A stretch of DNA of 64,000 bases from Oceanihabitans sediminis (GTDB lineage Bacteria; Bacteroidota; Bacteroidia; Flavobacteriales; Flavobacteriaceae). This document shows positions 50,999 through 60,489 of this stretch, in pieces. Both the position numbers and the translations under genes were made by a program. The notes beneath the pieces were generated by a model that saw only the letters and a program-made list of their open reading frames with translations, did not search any database and was not told the DNA's origin. The stretch is from NCBI RefSeq assembly GCF_003337215.1, contig NZ_QPIG01000003.1, positions 248,001 through 312,000 of the forward strand. The letters run 5' to 3'. Each line of letters starts with the position of its first letter. Within the stretch, counting starts at the first letter, position 1.

Positions 50999-51925
50999 AT
51001 GCATTTATTAACTTTCGATTGGAATCCACAAAGTGGAATTGACCTTTTTGGTGTTTTCAAATTACATTTCTACAGTGTTATGTGGATTATTGCTTTCCTT
51101 TTAGGACTTCAAATCATGAAGTATATTTTCAAAAAAGAAAATATAAAAGCAGAATACCTGGACCCTTTGTTTTTATACACCATTTTGGCAACTATGCTTG
51201 GTGCGCGTTTAGGCCATGTTATTTTCTACCAATCGGAACTTATTACACAAGACTTTTTTAGCATCTTTTTACCTTTTCGCTTTGTACCAGAAATTGAGTT
51301 TACCGGTTTTCAAGGTTTAGCAAGTCACGGTGCAGCAATAGGGATTATTATAGGAATGTATTTATACCGAAGAAAATATAAGTACAAATCTTTAATGTGG
51401 ATTTTAGACAGGGTGGTTATTCCTGTGGCAAGTGGTGCTATTTTTATTCGTTTGGGGAATTTTATCAATTCTGAAATTATAGGAAAAATCACAGATTCTT
51501 CGTTTGGAGTTCGTTTTATTCAAGATGAATATGCTCCAGGAGAAGCAATGCAACTAACCGGAATGAAAACACCTACCGAAGCATACGATGCTATTGCTAA
51601 CAATCCGCAGTTTCAAACCTTATTAGAAGCAGTTCCTTTTAGACATCCAGCCCAATTGTATGAGTCTTTTAGTTATGTGTTTGTTTTCTTAATTCTATGG
51701 TATTTCTACTCTAAAACAAACAAAGCAAACCAAGCCGGATTTTTATTTGGTATCTTCTTAGTTATGCTTTGGACGATTAGATTCTTTGTTGAATTTGTAA
51801 AAGAAGCGCAAGTAGATGAACGTGCTACCTGGTTATTAAATACCGGGCAGTGGTTAAGTATTCCTTTTATTCTTATTGGTTTTTACTTTATGTTTGTTTA
51901 TAAACCGAAAAACGCTGTAAAATAA
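50999..51925 (+). CDS. lgt: prolipoprotein diacylglyceryl transferase
   Basis: Lgt attaches diacylglycerol to the lipobox Cys of prolipoproteins in the inner membrane. The 308-residue, seven-helix protein shows ARLGHVIFYQ, SHGAAIGI, the signature RLGNFINSEIIG and RFFVEFVKE with the catalytic Arg/Glu region. A periplasmic insert (about 170-220) precedes the last helices. The DUF192 lipoprotein gene begins five bases after its stop, so the two are coupled. Confidence 0.95.
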   Translation: MHLLTFDWNPQSGIDLFGVFKLHFYSVMWIIAFLLGLQIMKYIFKKENIKAEYLDPLFLYTILATMLGARLGHVIFYQSELITQDFFSIFLPFRFVPEIEFTGFQGLASHGAAIGIIIGMYLYRRKYKYKSLMWILDRVVIPVASGAIFIRLGNFINSEIIGKITDSSFGVRFIQDEYAPGEAMQLTGMKTPTEAYDAIANNPQFQTLLEAVPFRHPAQLYESFSYVFVFLILWYFYSKTNKANQAGFLFGIFLVMLWTIRFFVEFVKEAQVDERATWLLNTGQWLSIPFILIGFYFMFVYKPKNAVK

Positions 51926-51930
51926 ACACT

Positions 51931-52425
51931 ATGAAATTTAGATTTCTTTCCACTACTCTATTATGTACAACGATTTTTTTCAGTGCATGTAAAGAAGAGA
52001 AAAAAGACATAAAACCTATTGAAATTCCTTTTACAAAGGAAGGAGAATTAACTATTTTTAAAGCAGCAACAGATTCTATTGTAGCTAATATAGATATTGA
52101 AATAGCAGACACCGATTACGATATTCAAACCGGACTGATGTACCGAAACTCTATGGAAGAAAATCAGGGAATGTTGTTTGTTTTTCCTAGCATGCGCGAA
52201 AGGTTTTTCTATATGAAAAACACTAGAATTCCTTTAGACTTAATCTATTTAGATAACAATAAATATATCGTGAGTTTTCAGGAAAACGCAGAACCTTTTA
52301 ACGAAGCTTCTTTACCATCTATTGCACCTGCACAATATGTATTGGAAGTTAATGCCGGGCTTGCTCAAAAATGGTTTTTAGAGGTTGGCGACAGAATAGA
52401 ATACACCGATAACCAAAAGAAATAA
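51931..52425 (+). CDS. DUF192 lipoprotein
   Basis: This 164-residue lipoprotein has signal MKFRFLSTTLLCTTIFFSAC (lipobox Cys20). The DUF192 domain (about 50-160) shows the conserved QTGLMYRNSMEENQGMLFVF, FYMKNTRIPLDLIYLD and VLEVNAG. It is exported and of unknown function. It directly follows lgt, which would modify it. Confidence 0.9.
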   Translation: MKFRFLSTTLLCTTIFFSACKEEKKDIKPIEIPFTKEGELTIFKAATDSIVANIDIEIADTDYDIQTGLMYRNSMEENQGMLFVFPSMRERFFYMKNTRIPLDLIYLDNNKYIVSFQENAEPFNEASLPSIAPAQYVLEVNAGLAQKWFLEVGDRIEYTDNQKK

Positions 52426-52454
52426 ACAGGTTTTTCCTTGTTAAAATATCTTAA

Positions 52455-52497
52455 AAAAAAAGCTATAAGTCTATAAAGATTTACAGCTTTTTCTTTT
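52455..52497 (+). terminator. terminator of lgt-DUF192
   Basis: Arms AAAAGCTATAAGTC (52458-52471) and GATTTACAGCTTTT (52478-52491) pair with two imperfections and are followed by T-rich sequence. Confidence 0.65.
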
Positions 52498-52692
52498 GTT
52501 ATACTACTGTTGTTTCTTCAATTAAAAACGACCTATCTACGTTTCAATTAAGTACAAAGACTTCTCTTCTTATAAGTTGGTTCCTTAGTATATAAAAGGC
52601 GTCTTTAGCTTCCATAGAAAAATGAAACTCCAGACTACATTCCATTAAAATCTTTAGGGAGAATTAGTTTCATCAAAACAGTATTACTAAAT
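52498..52692. other. intergenic spacer with one inverted repeat
   Basis: AT-rich, without a gene. ATGAAACT (52622-52629) and AGTTTCAT (52666-52673) are inverted copies that could close a ~50-base stem-loop, but nothing else supports a function. Confidence 0.45.
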
Positions 52693-52723
52693 AAAAAAGC
52701 CTTTCCGCATAAGACGGAAAGGC
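52693..52723 (-). terminator. terminator of secDF
   Basis: A 9-bp stem GCCTTTCCG (52699-52707) with CGGAAAGGC (52715-52723) has a T run on the minus strand, 30 bases after the secDF stop. Confidence 0.85.
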
Positions 52724-52752
52724 ATTTATAACTTTATAAAGTTTCTAGTTGC

Positions 52753-55722
52753 TTACGCCTCTAGTTCTTCTTCAACTTCTTTGTTTTTTAATGCATCTGC
52801 TGCATTTCCTTTTTTCACTGCATCATACATAAGTGGAGTTGCAATAAATAAAGAAGAATAAGTACCTACAAGCACACCTACTATTAAGGCAAACATAAAT
52901 CCTCTAATAGAATCTCCTCCAAAGATAAAGATTGCTAATAATACTACTAATGTAGTTAAAGAGGTGTTTAATGTTCTACTTAAAGTACTGCTCAAAGAGG
53001 TATTAATTACTTTATCAAATGCCCATCCTGTTTTCTCGTTAAAGAACTCTCTAATTCTATCGAATACAACAACCGTATCATTCAGCGAGTAACCAATCAC
53101 GGTTAATATTGCCGCGATAAACGCTTGGTCGATTTCCATAGAGAATGGCATGAACTTGTATGTGATAGAGAATACCCCTAATACGATTAATACATCGTGG
53201 AATACTGCTGCAACCGCACCAAGTGAGAATTGCCATCTTTTAAAACGGAATAAGATATATAAGAATACAACTATTAAAGAACCTAAAATAGCCCAGAAAG
53301 ATGCTCTTTTAATATCATCTGCAATAGAAGGACTTACCTTATAAGACTCCATTACACCAATTTGTTTGTTTACATCGTTAAGATCTACAAACTCGTCGTA
53401 AGAAATATTAGATAAGTGTGGTTGTAATGCGTTGTATAATTTATGTCTGATTTCTTCATCTACTTCAGAAGCAGTTTCATCAATTTTATATTTCGTCGTG
53501 ATTTTTACATCATTACTATTACCAATTAACTTAGCATTTGCACTTCCGAATACTTCTTCAGAAGAAAGTACATCTGTAATTTCGGAAGCACTTACTGGTT
53601 GCTCAAAACGTACTTGGTAAGTTCTACCTCCAACAAAATCTACACCTTGGTCTAATCCGTTAGTAAATAACGATCCTAAACTTCCAAGAATTAATATTCC
53701 TGAAATCACAAAGGCAACTTTTCTTTTGTTTAAGAAGTTGATGTTGATGTTTCTGAATAAGTTTTTAGTTAATCCTGTAGAGAAATCTAATTTACCTCCT
53801 TTATCTGCATGCCAGTCAATTAATAATCTAGTGATGAAAATTGCTGTAAATAATGAAGTTGCAATACCAATAAGTAAAGTAGTAGCAAAACCTTTAATTG
53901 GTCCTGTACCAAATACGAATAAGATTAAGGCAGTTAAACCTGTTGTAATGTTTGCATCTAAAATAGAAGATAATGCATTTGCAAAACCGTCTTTAATAGA
54001 AGTTGCTTGGTCTTTACCTTTGGCTAACTCTTCTCTGATACGCTCGAAGATAAGTACGTTTGCATCTACAGACATACCAATAGTTAATACGATACCCGCA
54101 ATTCCAGGAAGTGTTAATACAGCTCCTAAACCAGAAAGAATACCAAAGATTAATAAAATGTTTAAAGCCATTGCAATATCTGCAAATAACCCAGCTTTAC
54201 CATAGTATAAGAACATCCACACTAACACTAATGCTAATGCAATCATGAAAGATAATTTACCACTATCAATAGCTTCTTGACCTAAAGATGGTCCTACAAC
54301 ATCACTTTGAATAATGTCTGCTCTAGCAGGTAATTTACCTGCACGTAAAACGTTTGCTAAGTCGGTTGCTTCATTAAGTGTGAAGTTTCCAGAAATTTGA
54401 GAGTTTCCTCCAGCAATAGCTCCAGTTGTAACACCAGGCGCTGAATAAACGATATCATCTAATACAATAGCAATTTGACTTCTTTGCGTAAAAGCTCTTC
54501 CAGTCATTTCTTCCCAGATTTTAGCTCCTTTACTATTCATTTGCATACTTACAAGAGGCTTCCCTAATGGGTCGTAATCTTGTCTTGCATCTACTACAAC
54601 TCCTCCACCTAATTCTGGTACATTTTCTCTGTTACCTTTTAAAGCGTATAAGTCTACTAATTCACTATTTGCTTTTGCTTTTCCGAATGCAAACTTTACA
54701 TAACGTAACTCAGCAGGAAGTAAACTTCTTACTTGTGGCATATTTAAATACTCAGCTACTTTATCTTTATCATTAATGCTTACTAAAGCTAAAGCTGCTG
54801 GGTCTGGAGAACCAATTAATTTATCTAATAATGGATTTGCTTGAACAGCTGTAGAATCTGGATCGTCTCCTAAAAGATCTGCGATTTTATCTTCTTCAGC
54901 AGTAGTTTCTTTTTCTACTTCTTTATTTACTTCGTTAGATTTTTCAATGCTCTTGATAGTTTCGTTTGCTTGAACTAAGAAGCTATTGAATTGCTCTTTG
55001 TTATACACATCCCAAAACTCTAATTGCGCAGTACTTTGTAATAATTTTGTAGCACGTTCTGCATCTTTAACTCCTGGTAGCTCTACTAAGATACGCCCTG
55101 AGCTTCCTAAACGTTGGATGTTTGGAGATGTTACACCAAACTCATCAATACGTTTACGTAATACTTCAAAAGCAGAAACAATAGACTCATCGATTTTTCT
55201 AGAAATTACAGGTTTTACCTGCTCATCTGTCATTGTTCCATCAATTTCTCCATCTAAAGCTCTAGTGTAGAAAATATCAGCAGAAGCTAATTTAGTATCT
55301 CCTTTAATAGCATCAAAAGCGATATAAAAATCTTCTAAATAAGTGTTCTGGCTACTTTTTTGAAGTTCTGTAGCATCATCTAATGCTTTGTTGAATATTG
55401 GGTTAGTTGTATTGTTAGCTAATCCTTTTAATATGTCTTTTACAGAAACTTGTAAAATAACGTTAACCCCTCCTTTAAGGTCAAGTCCTAGGTTCATAGC
55501 ATTTTCTTTCACTTCATTATAAGTGTATTTTGCTATTCCTATATTATAAACTTCTTGGTTAGATATAGAATCTAAATACTTGTTTTCTTTTACAGCATCA
55601 CCCTTTGCGAAAGCGGCTGCTTCCTTTTCAATGCTGTTGTTTTTAAACGTGAATGAAAGTTGGTAAATACTTACCAATCCAAACAACAAGGCAAATAACT
55701 TTACTAATCCTTTGTTTTGCAT
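52753..55722 (-). CDS. secDF: fused protein translocase subunits SecD-SecF
   Basis: SecDF uses proton motive force to pull exported proteins through SecYEG. The 989-residue fusion has SecD (about 1-640), with LGLDLKGGVNVILQV after TM1, a large periplasmic P1 domain, PARADIIQSDVVGPSLGQEAI and the helix motif DANVLIFERIREE. SecF (about 650-989) has GLDQGVDFVGGRTYQVRF and IGYSLNDTVVVFDRIREF. The SecD periplasmic region carries an acidic Glu/Asp insert (about 255-285). Fusion is the normal state in Bacteroidetes. It is monocistronic. Confidence 0.96.
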   Translation of the reverse strand: MQNKGLVKLFALLFGLVSIYQLSFTFKNNSIEKEAAAFAKGDAVKENKYLDSISNQEVYNIGIAKYTYNEVKENAMNLGLDLKGGVNVILQVSVKDILKGLANNTTNPIFNKALDDATELQKSSQNTYLEDFYIAFDAIKGDTKLASADIFYTRALDGEIDGTMTDEQVKPVISRKIDESIVSAFEVLRKRIDEFGVTSPNIQRLGSSGRILVELPGVKDAERATKLLQSTAQLEFWDVYNKEQFNSFLVQANETIKSIEKSNEVNKEVEKETTAEEDKIADLLGDDPDSTAVQANPLLDKLIGSPDPAALALVSINDKDKVAEYLNMPQVRSLLPAELRYVKFAFGKAKANSELVDLYALKGNRENVPELGGGVVVDARQDYDPLGKPLVSMQMNSKGAKIWEEMTGRAFTQRSQIAIVLDDIVYSAPGVTTGAIAGGNSQISGNFTLNEATDLANVLRAGKLPARADIIQSDVVGPSLGQEAIDSGKLSFMIALALVLVWMFLYYGKAGLFADIAMALNILLIFGILSGLGAVLTLPGIAGIVLTIGMSVDANVLIFERIREELAKGKDQATSIKDGFANALSSILDANITTGLTALILFVFGTGPIKGFATTLLIGIATSLFTAIFITRLLIDWHADKGGKLDFSTGLTKNLFRNININFLNKRKVAFVISGILILGSLGSLFTNGLDQGVDFVGGRTYQVRFEQPVSASEITDVLSSEEVFGSANAKLIGNSNDVKITTKYKIDETASEVDEEIRHKLYNALQPHLSNISYDEFVDLNDVNKQIGVMESYKVSPSIADDIKRASFWAILGSLIVVFLYILFRFKRWQFSLGAVAAVFHDVLIVLGVFSITYKFMPFSMEIDQAFIAAILTVIGYSLNDTVVVFDRIREFFNEKTGWAFDKVINTSLSSTLSRTLNTSLTTLVVLLAIFIFGGDSIRGFMFALIVGVLVGTYSSLFIATPLMYDAVKKGNAADALKNKEVEEELEA

Positions 55723-55932
55723 TTGTATAATTTTTTTGTGTTAGTTTCTCACTTTAGTGAGCGTTACAATTTTAATAGGTTTTACAAGGGGAAACCTTGC
55801 TCAAAAAACTGATTAATTTTTTAAAACGTGCAAATATATAATTTACGCGTTTCAATTAACAATTAATTGAATTTAAATAGGCTTAAAGCTTTTTAAATTG
55901 GAAATCACTTCCTAAAAAGCATTAAGCTATAA

Positions 55933-56556
55933 TTATGAAGTTTTATTAAGAGTAGGACCTGCTCTAACCTCAGGTATTTTATAAGAAAAAGTATCTATTG
56001 CAATCGCAATATTGGAAGATACTTTATAAGCAGTTTCAATATCTGTATACACAGGTTTTTCTTCTGAAAAACATGCTAAAAAGTTAACATTAGGATTGAA
56101 GAACCTATCGCTCTCTAATCTTGGCTCAATTGCTAGTTTCCCAGCAAAACCAGAATCAGCATCTGAAGCATCTTGGATTTTAAAAACATCTAAGTTATAA
56201 TTAGCTGTTTCAGGATGCGATGGTAGCTTAGGTGATTCTTCTTTATTTGAAAGAAAACCTAAGGCTATTTGCGTTTCTTGTGAAAGCGTATCTTTAACAA
56301 TAACAACATCCACATCACTGTAATAGGTGATTTTTAGCTGTCCGTTTTCAATTTCATGAATCTGAATATTATCAACACCAATTTCTAATAATTGTTTTTC
56401 AACAATAGAAATAGTGTATTTTATTTCAGAAGAAGATACGGTGGTATCGGAAAATTGTAGAACAATTTTCTGATTTGGTAATACCGCTTGGTCTTTACTA
56501 ATAAAGCCTAGTAAAGTAAAAGCAGTAATTAAAGCACCTATGTACCATTTTTTCAT
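55933..56556 (-). CDS. exported protein of unknown function
   Basis: This 207-residue protein starts at ATG 56556 (MKKWYIGALITAFTLLGFISK), a signal peptide or membrane anchor; an ATG at 56634 would read through the mdh terminator. The body is beta-rich with an amphipathic alpha/beta repeat (SSSEIKYTISIVEKQLLEIGVDNIQI) that resembles SecD P1-like ferredoxin folds, and indeed the gene lies directly upstream of secDF. That resemblance is only an impression. No catalytic motif is seen. Confidence 0.72.
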   Translation of the reverse strand: MKKWYIGALITAFTLLGFISKDQAVLPNQKIVLQFSDTTVSSSEIKYTISIVEKQLLEIGVDNIQIHEIENGQLKITYYSDVDVVIVKDTLSQETQIALGFLSNKEESPKLPSHPETANYNLDVFKIQDASDADSGFAGKLAIEPRLESDRFFNPNVNFLACFSEEKPVYTDIETAYKVSSNIAIAIDTFSYKIPEVRAGPTLNKTS

Positions 56557-56568
56557 GTTCCAAATATA

Positions 56569-56600
56569 AAAAATAAAGACTGTATTTCTACAGTCTTTAT
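56569..56600 (-). terminator. terminator of mdh
   Basis: A perfect 10-bp stem AAAGACTGTA with TACAGTCTTT and a four-base loop lies between the mdh stop and the next minus-strand start. Confidence 0.78.
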
Positions 56601-56651
56601 TATAATAACCAATAAATTTTAAATTATTTGGCAAATATGTTTAATAGAAGA

Positions 56652-57578
56652 TTATAATTCTAATAATCCGTTTGTTTTCTTAACACCTTCAGCAGACTCT
56701 GCTAATTTTGCTTTTTCTGCATCGCTTAAGCTAATTTCAACGATTTTTTCTATTCCGTTAACACCTAAAACACAAGGAACTCCAATAGATAAATCACTTA
56801 ATCCAAACTCGCCGTCTAATAAGGCAGAGCAAGGGAATATTTTCTTAGTATCACAAGCAATTGCTTGAACCATTGCAGACACTGCTGCACCTGGAGCATA
56901 CCAAGCTGAAGTACCTAATAATCCAGTAAGAGTTGCACCTCCTACTTTAGTATCTTGTACTATTTGTTCCATTCTTTCTTCTGATAAGAATTCAGAAACT
57001 TTTACACTGTTTCTAGCTGCTTTATTGATTAATGGCACCATTCCTTTATCTGAGTGTCCACCAATTACCATACCGTCAACATCACTAATAGGCGCACCTA
57101 AAGCTTCCGCTAATCTATATTTAAAACGAGCAGAGTCTAAAGCTCCTCCCATTCCTATAACTCTATTTTTTGGTAAGTCTGTAGTTTTGTGCACTAAGTA
57201 AGTCATTGTATCCATTGGGTTACTTACTACAATGATGATTGTGTTTGGTGAGTGCTCAATTAAGCTAGAAGAAACTGTTTTTACAATTCCTGCATTAATA
57301 CCAATTAACTCTTCACGAGTCATTCCTGGTTTTCTTGGAATACCTGAAGTAATTACACAAACATCAGAACCTGCTGTTTTAGAATAATCGTTTGTTACTC
57401 CAGTGATTTTTGTATCAAAACCATTTAAAGATGCTGTTTGCATTAAGTCCATTGCTTTACCTTCAGCAAAACCTTCTTTAATGTCTAATAATACTACTTC
57501 TGAAGCAAAGTTTTTAATTGCGATATATTCTGCACAACTTGCACCTACTGCTCCTGCTCCTACTACCGTTACTTTCAT
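56652..57578 (-). CDS. mdh: malate dehydrogenase (LDH-like type)
   Basis: Mdh interconverts malate and oxaloacetate with NAD in the TCA cycle, working on the product of pyruvate carboxylase. The 308-residue Rossmann protein shows GAGAVGASCAE, the substrate arginines in GIPRKPGMTR (Arg82, Arg88), VSNPMDT, ALDSARFK (Asp148, Arg151) and catalytic His175 in GGHSDKG. Arg at position 82 supports malate over lactate specificity. It is a single gene with its own terminator. Confidence 0.95.
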   Translation of the reverse strand: MKVTVVGAGAVGASCAEYIAIKNFASEVVLLDIKEGFAEGKAMDLMQTASLNGFDTKITGVTNDYSKTAGSDVCVITSGIPRKPGMTREELIGINAGIVKTVSSSLIEHSPNTIIIVVSNPMDTMTYLVHKTTDLPKNRVIGMGGALDSARFKYRLAEALGAPISDVDGMVIGGHSDKGMVPLINKAARNSVKVSEFLSEERMEQIVQDTKVGGATLTGLLGTSAWYAPGAAVSAMVQAIACDTKKIFPCSALLDGEFGLSDLSIGVPCVLGVNGIEKIVEISLSDAEKAKLAESAEGVKKTNGLLEL

Positions 57579-57654
57579 AATTATATGTTTTTATTTAATG
57601 TGAAACTATATATTTAAAACGAGTGTAAAATTACGAATAAAATTACTGTTAACG

Positions 57655-57690
57655 AAAAAAGCACAAGAGTAAATCTTATGCTTTTTAGAA
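57655..57690 (-). terminator. terminator of the DUF6588-like gene
   Basis: Arms AAAAGCACAAGA and TCTTATGCTTTT pair with one mismatch around GTAAA; A and T runs flank both sides, just downstream of the minus-strand stop at 57710. Confidence 0.7.
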
Positions 57691-57709
57691 TTTAATATAC
57701 ATTTAATAT

Positions 57710-58726
57710 TTATCTGAAACCAAAATTCACCCCTACAGAGAAAGCATGGTATTCTGAGATATGATACTCAGCATTAAGCCTAAAGAACCCTAACTTCAAT
57801 CTTGTTCCTATAGAAGCTCTAACATCGGTCACTTCACTTTTAACCGAAAACGGATCTACAATGGTTTCTGAAGTTAACAACCCGTTGGTCACTCTATAAT
57901 TTCCTAATAAATCAGATTGCGACTCGCCGTTGACATAACCAATTCCACCATAAAAATTAATAACCGGTAATTTGGTAGAAGCTATTAACTGAAACAACCA
58001 AGTGTTCGTGTCATTTTCAATTCTTTGGTTTTCTCCTTCAATTCCTGAAGATCCTGTAAGATCATACGAACCATCAATATGGTTATAGGCAACCAAACCT
58101 GAAACTGCTATAGGCCAAAGTTTACTTGCTGGAAGCCAATCTGTAAACTCCATTTGTATACCTGCACCATACATACTTAAACTCACATCATCTGTTTTAA
58201 TATTTGGAACAAAACGAGCCTTTAGCTCTAATCCACTACTTAAACCAACAGCTCCTTGAATAAATGCCGTTGGCAATAAATTTTTACTTCCAGAACCTAT
58301 TCCTTGTGGGAGTTCAAATTGTGTGGTTTGTGTACCAAAAATAGGATCATCGTATTGTACTTCTACAAATATATCTGGCTCATTTTCTCCCAAGACAGAA
58401 GCTACTGATTGTACGTTTGGTCCTTGAACAAATTGTACGTTATTATATTCGGAAGTATTTAAAGTAAATGCTTTATGCTCGTCTTTTATCATGACTGCAT
58501 TTGCAATAACGGAAATTTCAAAACCTCCAAGCGGCTTTACTTTTGCTGAATTAAACCAATTAGCATTCATGCTATGCATGATTCCGTTAGTTCCAGGTGC
58601 TAGATAATCTTTAGCAAAACGTTGTGCATCTTCCACACCAGCAGCTAATAGTACATCTATATCATTTTGAGCTTTTACTCCGATAGATACCATAATAAGG
58701 GTAACATAAATTATAATTTTTCTCAT
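57710..58726 (-). CDS. secreted outer-membrane beta-barrel-like protein (DUF6588-like)
   Basis: This 338-residue exported protein has signal MRKIIIYVTLIMVSIGVKAQ. The N-terminal DVLLAAGVEDAQRFAKDYLAPGTNGIMHSMNANWFNSAK and the beta-strand-rich remainder ending in SVGVNFGFR, with a terminal aromatic/Arg strand, resemble the DUF6588 barrel-like family of Bacteroidetes. The function is unknown. It borders the degraded stretch at 58.8-61.2 kb but is itself intact. Confidence 0.75.
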   Translation of the reverse strand: MRKIIIYVTLIMVSIGVKAQNDIDVLLAAGVEDAQRFAKDYLAPGTNGIMHSMNANWFNSAKVKPLGGFEISVIANAVMIKDEHKAFTLNTSEYNNVQFVQGPNVQSVASVLGENEPDIFVEVQYDDPIFGTQTTQFELPQGIGSGSKNLLPTAFIQGAVGLSSGLELKARFVPNIKTDDVSLSMYGAGIQMEFTDWLPASKLWPIAVSGLVAYNHIDGSYDLTGSSGIEGENQRIENDTNTWLFQLIASTKLPVINFYGGIGYVNGESQSDLLGNYRVTNGLLTSETIVDPFSVKSEVTDVRASIGTRLKLGFFRLNAEYHISEYHAFSVGVNFGFR

Positions 58727-58778
58727 AAAAATTGATTTTTCTGTATTAGTAAATATAATGATTTTGAATTTAAACTAG

Positions 58779-60137
58779 TTAAAACCCAATCCTTAAACTT
58801 AAATTAGGAGTAAACCCTAAAGACTTATTATTATTCTCAATTATTGTATTAAAATCATTAGGATTAACCTCATAATACTTATTTATGTCATTTTCTCTAT
58901 CAAACAAATTAAGCACTCCAAATTTAGCAGAGAGCTTGCTATTTTTAAAATTAATATTATAATTTATAGAAGCATCTAATCGCATAAAATCATTTATGTT
59001 TTCACTATTAGGTGAATCAAAATTTACATATGTATTATTCCCGTCTTGAACCATTTCATTTCCTTCAATTGTTTTTGTGTACGGCTGACCTGATCGCCAA
59101 ATTCCTCCTATGGAAACCCCTAAACTTTCGAATATATCATAATTAAAAGCTAGCGAAACTGAATGCCTAATATCTAAATTATTAGGGAAAACAGAAGGAG
59201 TTAGTGTTCTAAACTTATAATTATTTATACTATAAGTATAACTTAACCAAGCACCGTATTTATTGGTGCTTTTATTAATTAGAAGTTCCACACCTTTAAC
59301 ATTATATTCACCAATAGCATTAATAAACTGAAAATTATTATAGAATCCTTGGTTTGGAACTGTAATACCATCAACTACCTTATAAAAACCTTCTATATCA
59401 ATAATGAAATCATTTTTATTGTAACTTACTCCAAAAGAAACCTGCTTACTTTCTGAAATAGGAATACTCTCTTCATTAGCTAGTGTCCATCGCCTATTTT
59501 CGACGCCTAAAAAGTCATATTGAAAGTCGATTATTTGTGTTGCTGATTGGTTTTTAAATTCCCCTTGCAGTTTCATGGCAAAGCCATTTGACCATTTATA
59601 CCTTACATTAAGTCGAGGTTCTACTAAAAATTTCTCAAACTTTTGAAAATAATTAGACCTTATTCCCGCTCTAATAAAAAGAGAGGAATCATGATACTCA
59701 ACCTCGTTAAAAATCGCATGATTTAAAAGAACATCCTTTTTTGTTCGACTAAATTCTGGTTTACTAACTTCTGTACCATTAAGTATTCCAACTTCTGTGA
59801 ATTGATAACCATTCAATAGTTTTAAATGATCATTTAAAATATAAGTAGATTTCAGCTTTAGGCCTGTATCTATTACTTCATTTTCTTGATTTAATTGTTG
59901 ATTTGTTTCAAGCTTATAATCAATTGCGTATACATTATACTGTGAATAATATAAATTTAACTCCGTAGATAGAACTGAATTCCACTCTGCAGACCAATTT
60001 CCACCAAAACCAATATTCTCTTGTTTCAAATTATTTGTTTTTGTTTCCGTTTCATTTGATGTATTAGTAAAGCTCTCATTATAATCTAAGCTATTACTGA
60101 CACCAATAACATTTACTCTTAACTTATGACTGTCGTT
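58779..60137 (-). pseudogene. C-terminal fragment of a TonB-dependent receptor
   Basis: The minus-strand frame is open from 60137 to the stop at 58779 and encodes about 450 residues of outer-membrane receptor barrel: SHKLRVNVIGVSNSLDYNESF, LRLDASINYNI, FGVLNLFDRENDINKYYEVNPNDF and the final strand NLSLRIGF. Signal, TonB box and plug domain are all missing; the frame ends in a stop where it meets a plus-strand gene fragment. The first possible start (TTG 60029) is internal to the barrel. It cannot work as a receptor alone. Confidence 0.85.
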
Positions 60138-60422
60138 TCAGCTGGTGTAGATTCTGCTAATGAGTTTTCGGAATTTACTATAAACTTTGCAAACGATTTA
60201 TCCGTAACGACACAAAATACAGTTAACACAACTGTTGCCGATGTTAACGGAACCTACCAAGTGGTTTCAGAAATTGAAGTGCTTTTAAACTTAACGTTTC
60301 ACGGAAACAGCTCATTTCAAGCCTTAAACAACACATGGGAAGTAACAAGCTATTCTAACACAACTGTTTCGTTAAGAAGCACAACTAATGGAGCTGTAAC
60401 TTTAGTTTTATCAAAAATATAA
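60126..60422 (+). pseudogene. C-terminal fragment of a small exported (lipocalin-like) protein
   Basis: An open frame of 98 residues has no signal peptide. It matches the C-terminal half of a flavobacterial lipoprotein type (FTINFANDLSVTTQNT, a NGTYQVV strand, LNNTWEVTSYSNTTVSLRS, VTLVLSKI). The N-terminal signal, lipobox and first strands are absent because the sequence runs into the TonB receptor fragment at about 60123. A terminator follows, which supports it being the true 3' end of a former gene. Confidence 0.6.
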
Positions 60423-60432
60423 AGTATTGCAC

Positions 60433-60472
60433 CAAATCTAAGCAGTTACTAAATCAGTAACTGCTTTTTTTT
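60433..60472 (+). terminator. terminator after the lipoprotein fragment
   Basis: A perfect 11-bp stem AAGCAGTTACT with AGTAACTGCTT and a five-base loop is followed by eight Ts. Confidence 0.85.
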
Positions 60473-60489
60473 ATCTTTAAATAACCATT

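Noticed and set aside
58779-60029. TonB-receptor frame read as an intact 416-residue outer-membrane protein
   Set aside because: The frame continues upstream as barrel sequence, lacks signal and plug domain, and the proposed TTG start is internal.
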